A program made the translations under genes and the position numbers. This document shows positions 8,846-19,600 of a stretch of DNA of 23,602 nucleotides, piece after piece. Positions within the stretch are counted from its first letter, which is position 1. Each line of letters opens with the position of its first letter. The DNA comes from Chloromonas sp. AAM2. Lineage: Eukaryota > Chlorophyta > Chlorophyceae > Chlamydomonadales > Chlamydomonadaceae. The notes beneath the pieces are model-generated. The model was not told the origin of the DNA and made no database searches. It worked only from the letters and a program-made list of their open reading frames with translations. Where the stretch lies: assembly GCA_004335635.1 (NCBI GenBank), contig QAXH01004155.1:1-23602 (forward strand), given 5' to 3'.

Positions 8846-10089
8846 AACTTGTCACCAACGCCAATAAGAAAGGCATAAGCACAGCTGTGCGAAGCTCCTG
8901 CAATGTGAAGCTGCCAGCAGCTGTCGCTGTTTTCTGCTATTTACTCCCTTGTTACACTCCTTGAAGAGCCACTGGTGGACCAGCTGTTGTTTGAGTGCAA
9001 GCGCAAGAAAGAGAGCATACATAAGCGGCTGTGAGCAGCATGGATTCAACGGCACTGCAACGCAAAAGATGATAAACTGCATCCTTGCCGCACTGTGTGT
9101 CTGAGTTTTACAATTTGAGTGTTGGCTGCAACGAGGTGTGGTGAAGGTGGAAGTGAGGCAGTCTCTTCTGCTTTCACGGTTGGATCTGATGTGTTGGATT
9201 GCGTTTGTGGCGTTCTTGTTGCGTTGCCACTCTTTTGATGACTGGACAAGTTTCGGATGTTTTGATGCCTGCCAGAACATTTGCGCCCACATTTGCATTT
9301 GTCAGGTGGGATTACAAAGCCACGCTTGTGGTGGCTGCAACAACTGTTGCATAATGCAGGGGATGTACAGTTAAGCAAGCTGGTCACACATGAACATGAA
9401 AGCCATGCACTGGAGTCGAATGATCAGTGCATGAAGGTTTTCCGAATCGGGTGTTGCCAGGCTGATCTGTAGTGCAATCGATCGCCGAAGGAGGGTGTAT
9501 GATGATCTGGATGATGCCAGGCAGATCTATGCCGCGTGACAGGTCAAGCGGTTGCAGTTAAAGCAAAGGGTGCACTGTCTGGCCCGGTCATGCAATGCTC
9601 ACCAAGCACAACTGCTGGGCCAGCCAAGCACAACTGCTTTTGTATTTAACGCCTTCAACACATGGCAACGTGGAAGAAGCATTTGCTTGTCACCTGTGCC
9701 ACTCCTGCTTGGTTCTCGCCTTGAGACAGGCAATGTGCGCGCTGCCATTACGTTTATGCTACGCCAGGCGCACACGTGCGTCCCCCTGTAATTTCTATTT
9801 ACAAAGTCATTCAGCTGGATGCACACATGCACTGATGTGTCACTCAGATAAACTCAGCTACACGGCGAACTAGTTAGCTGAACTCAAACGAGTAAGTAGA
9901 AACTGCAACTTCGGAGCAGCACATGCCGCTCCCGGAGCAGCAGTAGCAAAGTCAAGACAAAGAGGGGTTCACAAACGTCGTTTCAGTCAGTAACAAGCAA
10001 AGCTCACTAACTACTCAAACGTTTCCCAGCGCTGCGCCCTTGCGACTCGCACGTTGTTCTATCCATCCAGGTCATCAACAGGTCATCAA
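8846..10089. other. No gene recognised
   Basis: About 1.24 kb behind the PPDK relic with no exon set of consistent phase on either strand. A short duplication, CCAAGCACAACTGCT, occurs at 9602 and 9626. TCAGTGCATGAAGGT near 9424 is shared with a site near 4480. CAGGTCATCAA is doubled near 10069-10090, just before the next gene. Confidence 0.5.
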
Positions 10090-11228
10090 ATGGCAGAAGA
10101 CGCACAGGCCAAAGGCGCGGAAAGGCATCGTAGTGTCGCCGCGGGTGAGGTTTGAGCTACACGATGCTTGCGAGAAGGACGCGCAGGCCACAAGCCCATC
10201 GCACAGAGAGGATTGTTCTGCCGCATGTTCATTTGTTCCAGTATCTGCACTGGCGCCCGAAGATCGTTCGGTGCCCTGGTGGTACAGCAAATCACTGGCT
10301 GACACACATGTTGCTGTGACACCTCCACAGCAGTTTCGTACTTATTGCTTAGCTGGTGAGTGGCTGCTACATGAGCTGAAGTTAGTACTGTCCCACCAGG
10401 ACGGTTTGATATTGCCATGCACATGGGTCTGAGCAGTGCGGAAGCACCCATGAGCGCCATGCATGATGTTTTCTCCTTGACACTACAATGCCAGCAGCAC
10501 ATGGTCCACCTTACACTGAGCATATTTATATCAGTAGCTCCACGTCAAGGATATGGTCAGACATAACACAAGTTAGAGCAGTGAGCCATGGCAAGAGTTG
10601 GAACAGTGTACTGCAGCCAGCGTTGCTGACTTGGTGCGTAGCCCAGATGAATACACACCCGCGTGCAGCCCATGCACATGCACATGCAGCATGAGACCAT
10701 GCTCTGCCTCGTGGGAATCTCTCGGGAATCTCCCTGTGTGCATGTACAGCGTCTTTCTGATGGCGGGCTTAGTGTGCATATATTTGAATGTTGTTGCTGT
10801 AGCTATCCACTTCCTGCTTGCTGGTCTCAGAGTGAGACCACACAGGTGCGTCACATGTAGTGCGTCGGTCTGTGTAAGCCACTTTCCGGCACCAACAAAT
10901 CCGGGGATGATCTAACAGACCAGAAGCAGTTGTACTGAAAAAAACGCGAATGCCTTGCATCATGCCTTGCTGTGCAGCCGCTGCCATCGGAAGCCTCGTA
11001 TACCACTGGAGGAAGGCATCTGCTTTGATGCGGGCCAATGAGCTCATGACTAGCGACCCAGCATTGGCTGAGATGTACAAGATACTTTGGTTGTTTGACG
11101 AAGTTAAATTGAGAAAGGCAGCATACTATGCAAAGCGCTTCAGGCACAAAGGCATCTCAGCTGCAGTGGGTACACCACTGCTGTACTTGGGATGGTTAAG
11201 GGCGACGAAGGCAACCAAACAGGTTTAG
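10090..11228 (+). CDS. Small unidentified protein, two exons, about 101 residues
   Basis: Exon 1 (10090-10144) starts at ATG and encodes MAEDAQAKGAERHRSVAA, ending in phase 1 at a GTGAGG donor. Exon 2 (10978-11228) follows the acceptor TGCTGTGCAG, starts with the two bases needed, and runs 83 codons to TAG. It reads AAIGSLVYHWRKASALMRAN, ELMTSDPALAEMYKILWLFD, EVKLRKAAYYAKRFRHKGIS, AAVGTPLLYLGWLRATKATK. The 834-nt intron is long for the window and could hide another exon. The protein is basic, with amphipathic segments and a weakly hydrophobic end (VGTPLLYLGWL). The acidic/polar start argues against a classical signal peptide. No family is recognised; a small organellar or membrane-associated protein is one possibility. 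The call rests on the exact phase match and the charged composition of exon 2. Confidence 0.5.
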
Positions 11229-11310
11229 TCTGTGCAGAAATGGCATGTCTGTGCCACAGAATACTCAATACTCTCAGATAACAGTTGCACACAGTATGTT
11301 GCAAAATGAC

Positions 11311-11344
<34 letters not shown>

Positions 11345-11938
11345 TACATGGCTTTTCATGGTTCAACCCACGGTGCTGCAGCTAGACACAATATCTCTCC
11401 AAGAAAATGACTGGTACACAGTTTTTGACCTCCCAGTTGCACGTGTCTGGTGGGCGCACCCACCATGCACTCTCTGATATATTACAAGTATTCCCTGCAA
11501 GATTTGAGCCAAAATACGATGGCACCTTGAATTGGGATGACTATGAACATGAGGATTTGTAGAAGAGTGCTCATTTTGGCCGTGGCCTACAGTGCTCAGT
11601 CAAGCATTAACTCTGCAAGCTGGCAGAGCTCTTTGCTGGATATCTTTGCTCAACCCTTTGGCCCTTGTAGTCTGCAACGCGTCATGCTAGCTGAGGCTGT
11701 GGTAACTATCATGTGTGCTCGCTGATCTGATGGAGTATCGGTAGGGGGTGTGCGTTCACCACCAGACTGACTGGATTTTTGTCGGCATGAGCAGGCAGTG
11801 AAACAAAAATGCTTGCCTCCTTATTGTAACTGAAACAGAACACGAATAATTTGTGTGTGGATTTGTAGATGGTAAATTCTCTCCGTTGATGAAAGCTGCA
11901 GCGCACAGAATTTGTGCAAAATTAGGTATTGTCAGATC
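11229..11938. other. No gene recognised; contains a microsatellite
   Basis: About 710 bases between two candidate genes. A plus-strand frame at 11537-11725 (62 codons from ATG) is open but has no splice partner or recognisable domain. The (CAT)n run at 11311-11344 is the only clear element. Confidence 0.45.
11311..11344. repeat. (TCA)n trinucleotide microsatellite
   Basis: Eleven perfect TCA units plus one base, in intergenic DNA. Confidence 0.97.
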
Positions 11939-12462
11939 TCAGGAACAGCCATGTTTGGAGCCCATTTTCTCACGGATGGCGGGGAAACTCAGCATGACCT
12001 CAAACATCTTGTTACAAGGATCAAGAAGCATCAAATTCTGTGCGATTTGGCCGCCGTACCCAGGCAAAGTGGCTGACGACATGCTACCCTACATGTACCA
12101 GTCATTTTGCAACATACTGTACGCAGTGAACAGACATGGTCACATGCCGTGCACGGGCCCCATATTACGCCAAAACCGTGTGCACGGAACGTAATCTTGC
12201 TTGTGGCAGCTGCAATGTCTAGACTGCTGGTTGCTAGTACCGATTCGGGTGTGAGCCCAATGGAAGGCTGATGTGTCAAACGTACATCAATGCAGCGTGC
12301 TGGCTGCATCCTTTGCTGATGTGGATTTCGCATTGGTGGCAGCTGCACCGTCTGGTTGGACGAAGAGGATGCAGCTCCAGTCCTGATGGCTTCTAGGGCG
12401 ACGAGAGTCAAGCAGAGGCAGACAAGATAGCCGCAGAGAAGCAAGATCAGGGCCGAATACAT
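11939..12462 (-). CDS. Candidate short signal-anchored protein, two exons
   Basis: Exon 1 runs from ATG at 12462 to a GTACGT donor after 12286 (59 codons, phase 0). It starts with a strong hydrophobic core (MYSALILLLCGYLVCLCLTL), followed by a Ser/Gln/Pro-rich stretch with an NQT sequon and ending RMQPARCID. A phase-0 exon at 12007-11939, behind the acceptor CTTGTAACAAG, reads MFEVMLSFPAIREKMGSKHG, CS and TGA. The joined product is about 81 residues. The topology suggests a secreted or type II membrane protein. The exon pairing is inferred, and no family is recognised. A longer reading through 12031 is open but would include a run of intron-like sequence. Confidence 0.35.
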
Positions 12463-12799
12463 GGGCTCGCAAAGCACTCAGATCTTGCAGGCAGGCTCGT
12501 CGCGCTTTCGCGAGTTGCACACTACGCAGCAGCTAAAAGGCCCATCCATGCATTCATACCGCTGACTCCCCAGGAACACGGCAGGGATCCACAGCACAAG
12601 ATATGGCCATATATATCGCCACGATAGCGCCACGCGCGGCTTTCTAACTAAACAGGAATGCGGCAAGCGCGCTCTGAGCGCGGCGGCTGTAAATTAGGGC
12701 TAAGGTGAGGTCACCAACCTTGGCGCCGCAGCTGCAGGTGGCTGTGCCACGCAAGATTCACGTGCATGCACGGCTGAGAAGGCTAGATGCTGGCGTACT

Positions 12800-13163
12800 G
12801 CTGACGGCCGTGCGGGATTTTGAGCAGCAAGAACTGAGCTGGGTTGGGACAACACAAAACATGTTGGGACTCAACATGTTGGGACAACACTGAACACATA
12901 AACAATTCTCAGCCCACATGTGCCTACACGTGCCTACCTGGGTTGGGACAGGACAACACTAAACATGGTTCAGACCTCGTGACAACTCCGGCTTGGCGCC
13001 CTCGGCCCGTCCAAGAAGTCAGCCGTCTTCCGAGACGAATCTGCAATGGTTCTGCACGACACCACGACTCCTTGCCGGTCAGTAAGCGCAGGTTTGTATT
13101 ATTCTCCTCGCTAGTGTTGTCCCAACCCAGTTCTTGCTGCTCGCATACCGCACGGCCGTCAGC
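12800..13163. repeat. Imperfect inverted repeat, about 55 bp arms
   Basis: The plus-strand sequence at 12800-12855 (GCTGACGGCCGTGCGG, GAGCAGCAAGAACT, GGGTTGGGACAACAC) recurs reverse-complemented at 13114-13163 with small differences. The 258-bp spacer has further partial copies of TGTTGGGACAACAC (about 12862-12891 and 12943-12960). The right arm lies just past the 3' end of the minus-strand gene at 13300. A MITE-like or other small mobile element is possible, but no target-site duplication was recognised. Confidence 0.7.
12903..12927. repeat. 25-bp direct repeat, copy 1 (copy 2 at 13861-13885)
   Basis: The 25 bases beginning CAATTCTCAGCCCACATGTG are identical at 12903-12927 and 13861-13885. 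The first copy is inside the spacer of the inverted repeat. The second lies in an intron of the minus-strand gene at 13300-14455. This suggests a shared element or a local copying event. Confidence 0.85.
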
Positions 13164-13230
13164 ATTAGGCGCCTTTGCCTCACCGCCCTACCCTTTGTTA
13201 CAATTGATAGCCGACACACACTTACGGCGG

Positions 13231-13235
13231 TTACA
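13231..13235 (-). terminator. Candidate poly(A) signal TGTAA
   Basis: TGTAA read on the minus strand, 65 nt beyond the stop codon of the gene at 13300-14455. TGTAA is the common green-algal polyadenylation signal; its use here is inferred. Confidence 0.4.
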
Positions 13236-13299
13236 CTTATGGCGGTTTGCGATCTGAATTTAACATTGGCTCAGAAAAAATAAAGAAGTTTGCCAGTTC

Positions 13300-14455
13300 T
13301 TACATTTTTTTGGCACTTTGGTGAAAACGGCGATGTTCATCACTGCCTGCGCCATCTGCTGTCACGTCTGGCGCTTTGGAAAGAGCGTCTTGGCACACCT
13401 CGGCCAGGTGCTGGCCTTTTCTCCTCTGCTTGGCGCGTTTGCAACCTTGGATGAACTTCGCCGCGCTTGCCCGAACTCGCTTCCCAAACAGCGTCAGGTT
13501 GCGACGACTTGTCTTGTATCTCAGCATGCAAGGCTTTTCCTGTTCGGCGGTCAGCAGGCTGCTCTTGGGGCGTTCTTGTTGGCACATTGTAGCGAAGATC
13601 GTGTACCCGTCAGAGGCCACCGGCACTGACAACGCTTATCTGAGTGGAGGGCATGCAGCCACTCTATACGTGTCAAAGAAGCAATGGCGCCACACCGGGC
13701 TCCTCGCGCAGGATGCTGACCGCAGGCCTCAAGGATGCCCTTTCTGTGGCCTCGGAGGCATCCTGTGCGACGGCATCCAGGTCGGCACAGATGGAAATGA
13801 CAACCTTACTTTATATCAAGTTGAGCGTTGGCAGCATGAGGCCTGTGCCCAGCTGGAAAGCAATTCTCAGCCCACATGTGCCTACCTGCAGCTAAGTGTA
13901 TCGATTTCCTCCACGTGATGCACCGTAAGAAGTCAGTTGAAGACCTTTACATTTTGGTGTGGCACGCTGCTGCTGCACTGCCATTTGCTAAACAAAACAA
14001 AGTTTTGTTGGGCTTCGCGCGTTAAATGTGTCAGAGCGTGCCAGAGCAGGCACATCTGGACTGCAGTGTTGCTATAAAAGCACCAGAGCTAGTGTCGCTC
14101 TTCAGTGGATCCAGACCAAGGGGTTTATGCATACCAGGTGGGATGGACCTAGATTTCCAGTTACTCGCTGCGCAATCATGTTGTTTGTCGACTGTGTGGC
14201 ACCGCTGCCATAACTAAGATCGCTAGTTGGGCGCCGTGTCAAACGCTGGTCACTCTTAATACCGGAACCATCTGTCACACACACACGCACCCCAGCAACA
14301 ACACCTGGCCACAAACCTGCCACAGGAGGCCAACACATCACGCCCAGCGAAAAGACAGCCGTTGACCATGGCACATCACCTTGTGGACACCGCCCACCAT
14401 CATTCGTCAGCATGCAGAGCAAAGCAGGGTCCACATTGCTGTAGCTGCTGGCCAT
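13300..14455 (-). CDS. Unidentified basic protein, four exons, about 201 residues
   Basis: Exons read on the minus strand are 14455-14380 (MASSYSNVDPALLCMLTNDG, ending in phase 1), 14271-14135 (KSDQRLTRRPTSDLSYGSGA, phase 0), 13762-13696 (DASEATERASLRPAVSILRE, phase 1) and 13625-13300 (QERPKSSLLTAEQEKPCMLR, then LTLFGKRVRASAAKF, KRAKQRRKGQ and a TAA stop). All three junctions use GT-AG and keep phase. Exon 3 could start at 13804 instead, also in phase. The product has Ser/Thr-rich and strongly basic parts; KRAKQRRKG could be a nuclear localisation signal. No domain is recognised. It is the same strand as the TFIIA gene and starts about 300 bp downstream of that gene's stop. The plus strand of exons 3-4 is also open, but its product lacks the charged composition seen here. 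Confidence 0.55.
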
Positions 14456-14755
14456 GTGGCAATCATCTGCCTTGCACCTAAAAGTTGCGAACTAGCCTAT
14501 GGCTGGTGTACACACACACATACCAGGCACTACACCAACAACTCCCATACCCGCCATCATCAGCATTAAACGCCATCTACCTAGGGTCTCTACTAGACAT
14601 GGTCTACGACACAAGAAGGCTTTGTGCTTGTGCACACACACGCCATCTGACTGCTGCTATTATACAGTACAAGGCAGTGTGCAGCAGCAGCGCACTCGCC
14701 CTACCAAAACAACACAGGCGGATGCAACATCAGCTTTCGTGCTGGTACGTGCCGC

Positions 14756-16465
14756 TCAGGGGTTGGCTGCTGGTGGCTCCGGGGCGAGTGTTGCGTCCAC
14801 ACACACGACCTTGGCCTTCTCACACTGAACCTGCGGGGTCACAACACATCACCAATTCACAATCAGAATCCTGTAGATGGGCCATTGGCTGCCAGTACGA
14901 CACCAACTCTGAAGGTCTGCTCTGTGCCCTTGGCGACATCATCGCAGTTTAGACCTGCATATGTTCATGAAGTGGTGACGGCTGACGACCACTGGCCAGG
15001 CGTCTAGAATTGGTGCTTGCAGCGCAGCATTCATAAACCTAGTCTGTCTTGAGCACAACAACACAGGTAACCCCTAGAGTGCAGCCGCGCAGCCAATGCC
15101 TGGCAGGTACCGACCTTTGTCGCCCTACCAGCAGTGTTGCCAGTCCAGTGCACACCACTCACTGCGTACCATTGTCTGCCCGCTACATGTTTGCCACCAC
15201 AATCGCACACTAACGCACATGCACACCATGGCTGCGCCGGGCTGTGCCACATGTCCTCACCTCCGGTGCGTTGCTCATAGACCCCGTCCCTGATGCGCTC
15301 AGCTTGAAGCTAACCTTCTCCAAGTTGAATTGCCATACCTGAGCGATCACACAACGGATAGCGCACCCTGGCATCTCACACTGCATCAGAATGCAACCTG
15401 GTGCACCTGGTGTGTGCGGCGAATGAAAGTGCTCAAGGTATGCCTGAGATCACACTGCTTGGGCATAGGGTTGAGCAGAATCCAAGCTTCAGACAACTGT
15501 CAACCTGGTCATCATAGGCAGTGCCTTCCTGTTCCTGCTTACCCCGTCCAAATACCGGTACGTCTTGAGATTGGCCTTGATGAGTGCCTTGCCTGTGACA
15601 TGGTTTCGCAGCGCATCCAGCATAGACTGCATGGAAGACATAAGGCATTGAAAGCAGCAAGGTCGCAAGCAGAGATACATAGGCATGCCAGCAATGCCAG
15701 AGCACTTCAGACTGACTGTTCACCAAAGCTGATCAATGTGCATATGGGTACTGCTGCACGTCGACATGCATCAAAAGGGACATGCACTGCCACTGGCACA
15801 GCCATTGTAACCGCCAGTGACGCACTTGCTCCCTTTCACTGCAATGGCTGGTAACGGCTGGCACTTGCCATGAGAACCCAATGAAATCTGAGCAGAATTC
15901 ACTACAACATAACGATGCAAGAACCCCCGTGATGCAGCAGCATTTCAACTCACAGCATCAAACGTCTTGCAGACCGTCATCCCTAGCTCTGCAGAAAGCT
16001 TGTTGCTTTCCATCATTTCCTCCAGGGCTGTGCATAGCAGAAGATGACATGGTCTACTGAACAATTCTCACCCAGCCACGCTGTTACAACACAAATTGCA
16101 TGCAAGAGAGGGCGTGCTGCAATCGTTTTCGCTGGCCATGCGTGCACAGGCACGCCTCAGAGCAGCTGGACTACGAGTGCAGATGAATGCATGTCTTTTG
16201 CACATTGTTTACGCCTGTCTTGTCCGCAGGACAAGCCACCAAGCGTCGTTTCAGCTACAGATGACACGCTGAGAACAGGCTGTTGATGAAGGACGTGGTA
16301 TCCACCCAACCCACCTTCCACCAGGCACTCTGCAGTGTCAGGCAGGGCACACACGCATGTATCATGGTGCATGAAAAGATCAGCCAAGAAGGGCAACAGA
16401 TGTGCACGAACAATAGAGGGTTACGCACCTCCCAGCATTGTCTCGCGATAAAGGTCGAACGCCAT
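14756..16465 (-). CDS. GTF2A2: Transcription initiation factor IIA gamma (small) subunit
   Basis: TFIIA gamma pairs with TFIIA alpha/beta and stabilises TBP on the TATA box in the nucleus. Six minus-strand exons join in phase: 16465-16429 (MAFDLYRETMLG), a 15-nt microexon 16329-16315 (supplying ECLVE), 16027-15954 (ALEEMMESNKLSAELGMTV), 15626-15543 (LKTYRYLDG), 15338-15261 (VWQFNLEKVSFKL) and 14830-14756 (CEKAKVVCVDATLAPEP, stop). The 120-residue product follows the family layout: an N-terminal helical bundle starting xLYRxxxxG.xL.E.L.EM, then a beta-barrel half with TYRFxDxVWxF and KIVxxD. Plant members are about 106 residues; the extra length sits in the Gly/Ser loop before the last exon and at the Pro-rich end. 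All introns are GT-AG. The start codon faces that of the pyrophosphatase gene 230 bp away. Confidence 0.92.
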
Positions 16466-16695
16466 GGCTCAAAATTTTCCGCTAATGGATGGCCAGAGCT
16501 CCGGGCATGGGGGCTCTACGCTTCCGTAGTGTGACTGGTGTGGTGGAAGCGGTCATGCGCTGCCCGGTGAACAATTTTCTGGGCCGTGTAACGGCAGCAG
16601 AAACGGACTGAAAAATCTATATCCACGCTCCGCGGTAAGTATGTTCGCCACCTTTACAGCTGATCGGTCAACCCCAGCAGCAACTCCTAATCGTC
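16466..16695. promoter_or_regulatory. Shared divergent promoter of TFIIA gamma and pyrophosphatase
   Basis: Only 230 bp separate the two start codons, so both leaders and core promoters must lie here (or overlap the genes). A TATAT at 16618-16622, about 74 nt ahead of the pyrophosphatase ATG, is a possible TATA element for that gene. No matching element was seen for the TFIIA side. Confidence 0.6.
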
Positions 16696-19600
16696 ATGGC
16701 GTCCAGCATGCGCATGATGAACCTGCCCTGCAAGATGGCGAAGGTAAGCGAAGGTCCAGTTCGCTCCCCAGCACATTGGTTCAATTGCTTCAACAACAGC
16801 CCACGATGTCTCCTGCAGGCCATGACCGCTCCCAGGGCGGTCCCCAGGGCCTTCCCTAGGGCAGTCCAGGTCCGTGCGCAGGCGACTGCCACCTCCGCCA
16901 AGATTGACGCGTACGTCAACGAGGCAAAGGTGAGCAGCAACAACAGCGCCTGCTTCGCACGGTTCGATCTGTTTCTGGGCATCCGGTTGAGGATGAGGCC
17001 GGAGATGATCAGCCACTAAGCGTGTGCGAGCGCGTGCATCGCCTGCAGGGCGAAGCCAACTCGCTGGAGTACCGCCTGTTCTTCAAGCAGGGATGTGAGT
17101 CGCAACAAGGATCGCCACACATGCCACGATGGCGGGCTAAAAAGCGCCCATACTCAGCCTGGATGGCAAATTGCACAGTTGCACGGTTATCAGCTACCTG
17201 AAAGTATTTCATCATCTCTGGCGTGGTGGTCAACACTGAGATGTGCGCCGAACCTGGTTGAGACGCAGTGTTTGTGCTTGTGAGATGGCACTTGCTGTGC
17301 TCCCAAAACTAACACCACAGAGGGTACTATGCTTTAGTAACTTGGAATTCACCTTGTGGCCCCCTTTCCCTGTTCTTGCCTCGCAGCCAAGACCGTGTCT
17401 CCATGGCACGAGATCCCCCTCTTCGCTGAGGATGGCAACTTGCACTACATCTGCGAGATCCCCAAGGAGACATCTGCCAAGATGGAGGTCGCCACTGTGA
17501 GTCACAAGCATAGGGCAAGCGGATGCGCCACTTGTCAAATGTCAGCTTATGTGTTGAGAGTGGGAACACAGCATAGCAGACAACATGGATGTATGCAGTC
17601 CTTTCGCACCACGTCATTAAGTACTTCACTAGCAAACTTCGGCTTGCAAGTTTACAGAGCACCAGGTGGTGGGGCACATGCCGGTGTAATGTCTGGTTAG
17701 GCTTCTGAGGTGATGAAGAGCGCAATCAACGCGGTGGAAATGTCCAACAAGCACACCCTGTCTGTTTGCATCAGTCGCACTGCATTTGGCACAGCCAGCA
17801 ACCAAGCGAGTTATACAGTTCAAGTACTCACACTTACCCACACGACCACATCTTTGAATCATATGGTTGGCTGCAAGGTGTACCGCAACTTTGTCAGTAC
17901 GTTGCTCTGAGCGAAGCTAAGAGTTGGCCCTTCCACCGGGGCTAGAATAAAAATAATAATAAAATGAGTCAGCAGTTCTTCACGTGCGGAAACCTGAGGA
18001 ACGAGATTCCAGTTTGGGTTTCGCAGGCGGAAATTTGAAGTTTGCCACTGAACTCATCGGATCATCACACGGGCCCGGCCTGCACTTGGAGACCCCCGCG
18101 TGCCACTCTCACTCACAATCAGTTGTTCCTGCCTGCCCTCATTCACAATCAGTTGTTCCTGCCTGCCCTCGTTCACAATCAGTTGTTCCTGGTGGTTAAC
18201 ATGTACTGTCATGGACTTCAAGTTTCCTTCATTTCCGCATCTGTTTTGTTCAGGACGAGGAGGGCACCCCTATCAAGCAGGACGTGAAGAAGGGTAAGCT
18301 CCGCTTCTACCCCTACAACATCAACTGGAACTACGGCCTGCTGCCACAGACATGGGAGGACCCAGCTAAGACTGACACCAACGTCAACGCTGCGGTGCGA
18401 CACGGGACGACAGGCATCAATCACATAGACATGGGCTGATAGGGATGAATAACAGAGACTGATAGTATCAGTATGAATTGCATAGTCTGACAGGGATGAA
18501 TGACAGGAAGGCTCGAGTGCTTCCGCTTGATGGCATGGCAAGCAAGCACCATTCTGTTGTCTCAGCTGTCAGGCGTGTTATGCACGTCACGCGGCGGATG
18601 AACTGCTGGCATCAGTCTTGTCTTGTGCTGCTGTTCTTGCCTTGATGTTTCCAGCCTCTCCCCGCCTGACACTCACATTGCATGGGAAGACGAAATTCTC
18701 GTCTGCTTTTTACCTGCTGTCCTGCTTCTTCACCCTGTCGGCAGGGCGACAACGACCCAGTGGATGTTGTTGAGATCAGCAGCGCCGCACACAAGCAGGG
18801 CGGCGTGTACAAGGTCAAGCCCTTGGGTGTGTACGCAATGATTGACGACGGGGAGCTGGACTGGAAGGTGCGATACGTGTAGAGCGCCACTGGGGAGCTG
18901 GCCCAGTGTAGCGCCAGCTCAACTGGGCCAGCACACGGCCGGATATGCCACATCATGTGTTCATGGCGTCCTTGTACCGCACACTGACCAAGCACCAGGG
19001 TTGGATTACTCGGTGTTTACGCGGTCACTGCTGTGTGCGCTTCGCATCACCAAACCTTGCCAGCAGACCCGGATGGTCAGCTGTGTTTTTCATTGATAGA
19101 TTTTAATGCTTTCTTCGAGCCGTGGTGCGTGCATGTGTGCAGGTGATTGCAATCTCCCTGGACGACCCCAAGGCCGGCCTGGTCAACGACATCGAGGACG
19201 TGGAGAAGTGAGTGCACATATCACGTGACTGAGTGCATGTGTTTCGCATCAGTGTGAGCTTGTGCTAGGTAGTAAGGAGCCAATCTCAAGAACAAGCGGC
19301 ATATCAGAGACCGGCAATGCACGGATCAAAGATGGCAGGCACTGGTGATTCGCACAGTTTCAGTGCATGTGTCACATGTTGTACGTTTCTGCGCTTCTGT
19401 TGCTTGTGTGGACACTCCTGTCACCTGGTGTAGTCGCTAGCGCCTCTCACGATTCATGGTCCTCATCCATGCTTCTCTCTGCATCCGAGCTGTCTGTAAC
19501 AGCCTGGCTCGCTTTGCCCCGCCTCCGAACGCCTATGTTGTCTTCCTTGACAGGCACTTCCCCGGCGAGCTGACCAAGATCCTGGAGTGGTTCCGCGACT

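Noticed and set aside
10040..10432. 130-codon plus-strand open frame
   Set aside because: It reads through a good GTGAGG donor at 10145, its product has no recognisable domain, and the shorter ATG exon in another frame has a phase-matched partner.
13318..13629. 103-codon plus-strand open frame
   Set aside because: It is the mirror of the last exon of the minus-strand gene. Its product is hydrophobic and Leu/Ala-rich with few charges, typical of an antisense shadow.
13626..13915. Plus-strand frame with CPFCG and WQHEAC, resembling a PARP- or PHD-type zinc finger
   Set aside because: It overlaps the opposite strand of exon 3 of the minus-strand gene, where phases on both sides fit. The plus frame has no phase-matched splice partner. 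Kept as an alternative only; stranded RNA-seq would decide.
17703..17910. Plus-strand frame in a pyrophosphatase intron ([18 protein letters not shown])
   Set aside because: The flanking exons join directly in phase and match the family without it. Including this stretch would interrupt the conserved fold.
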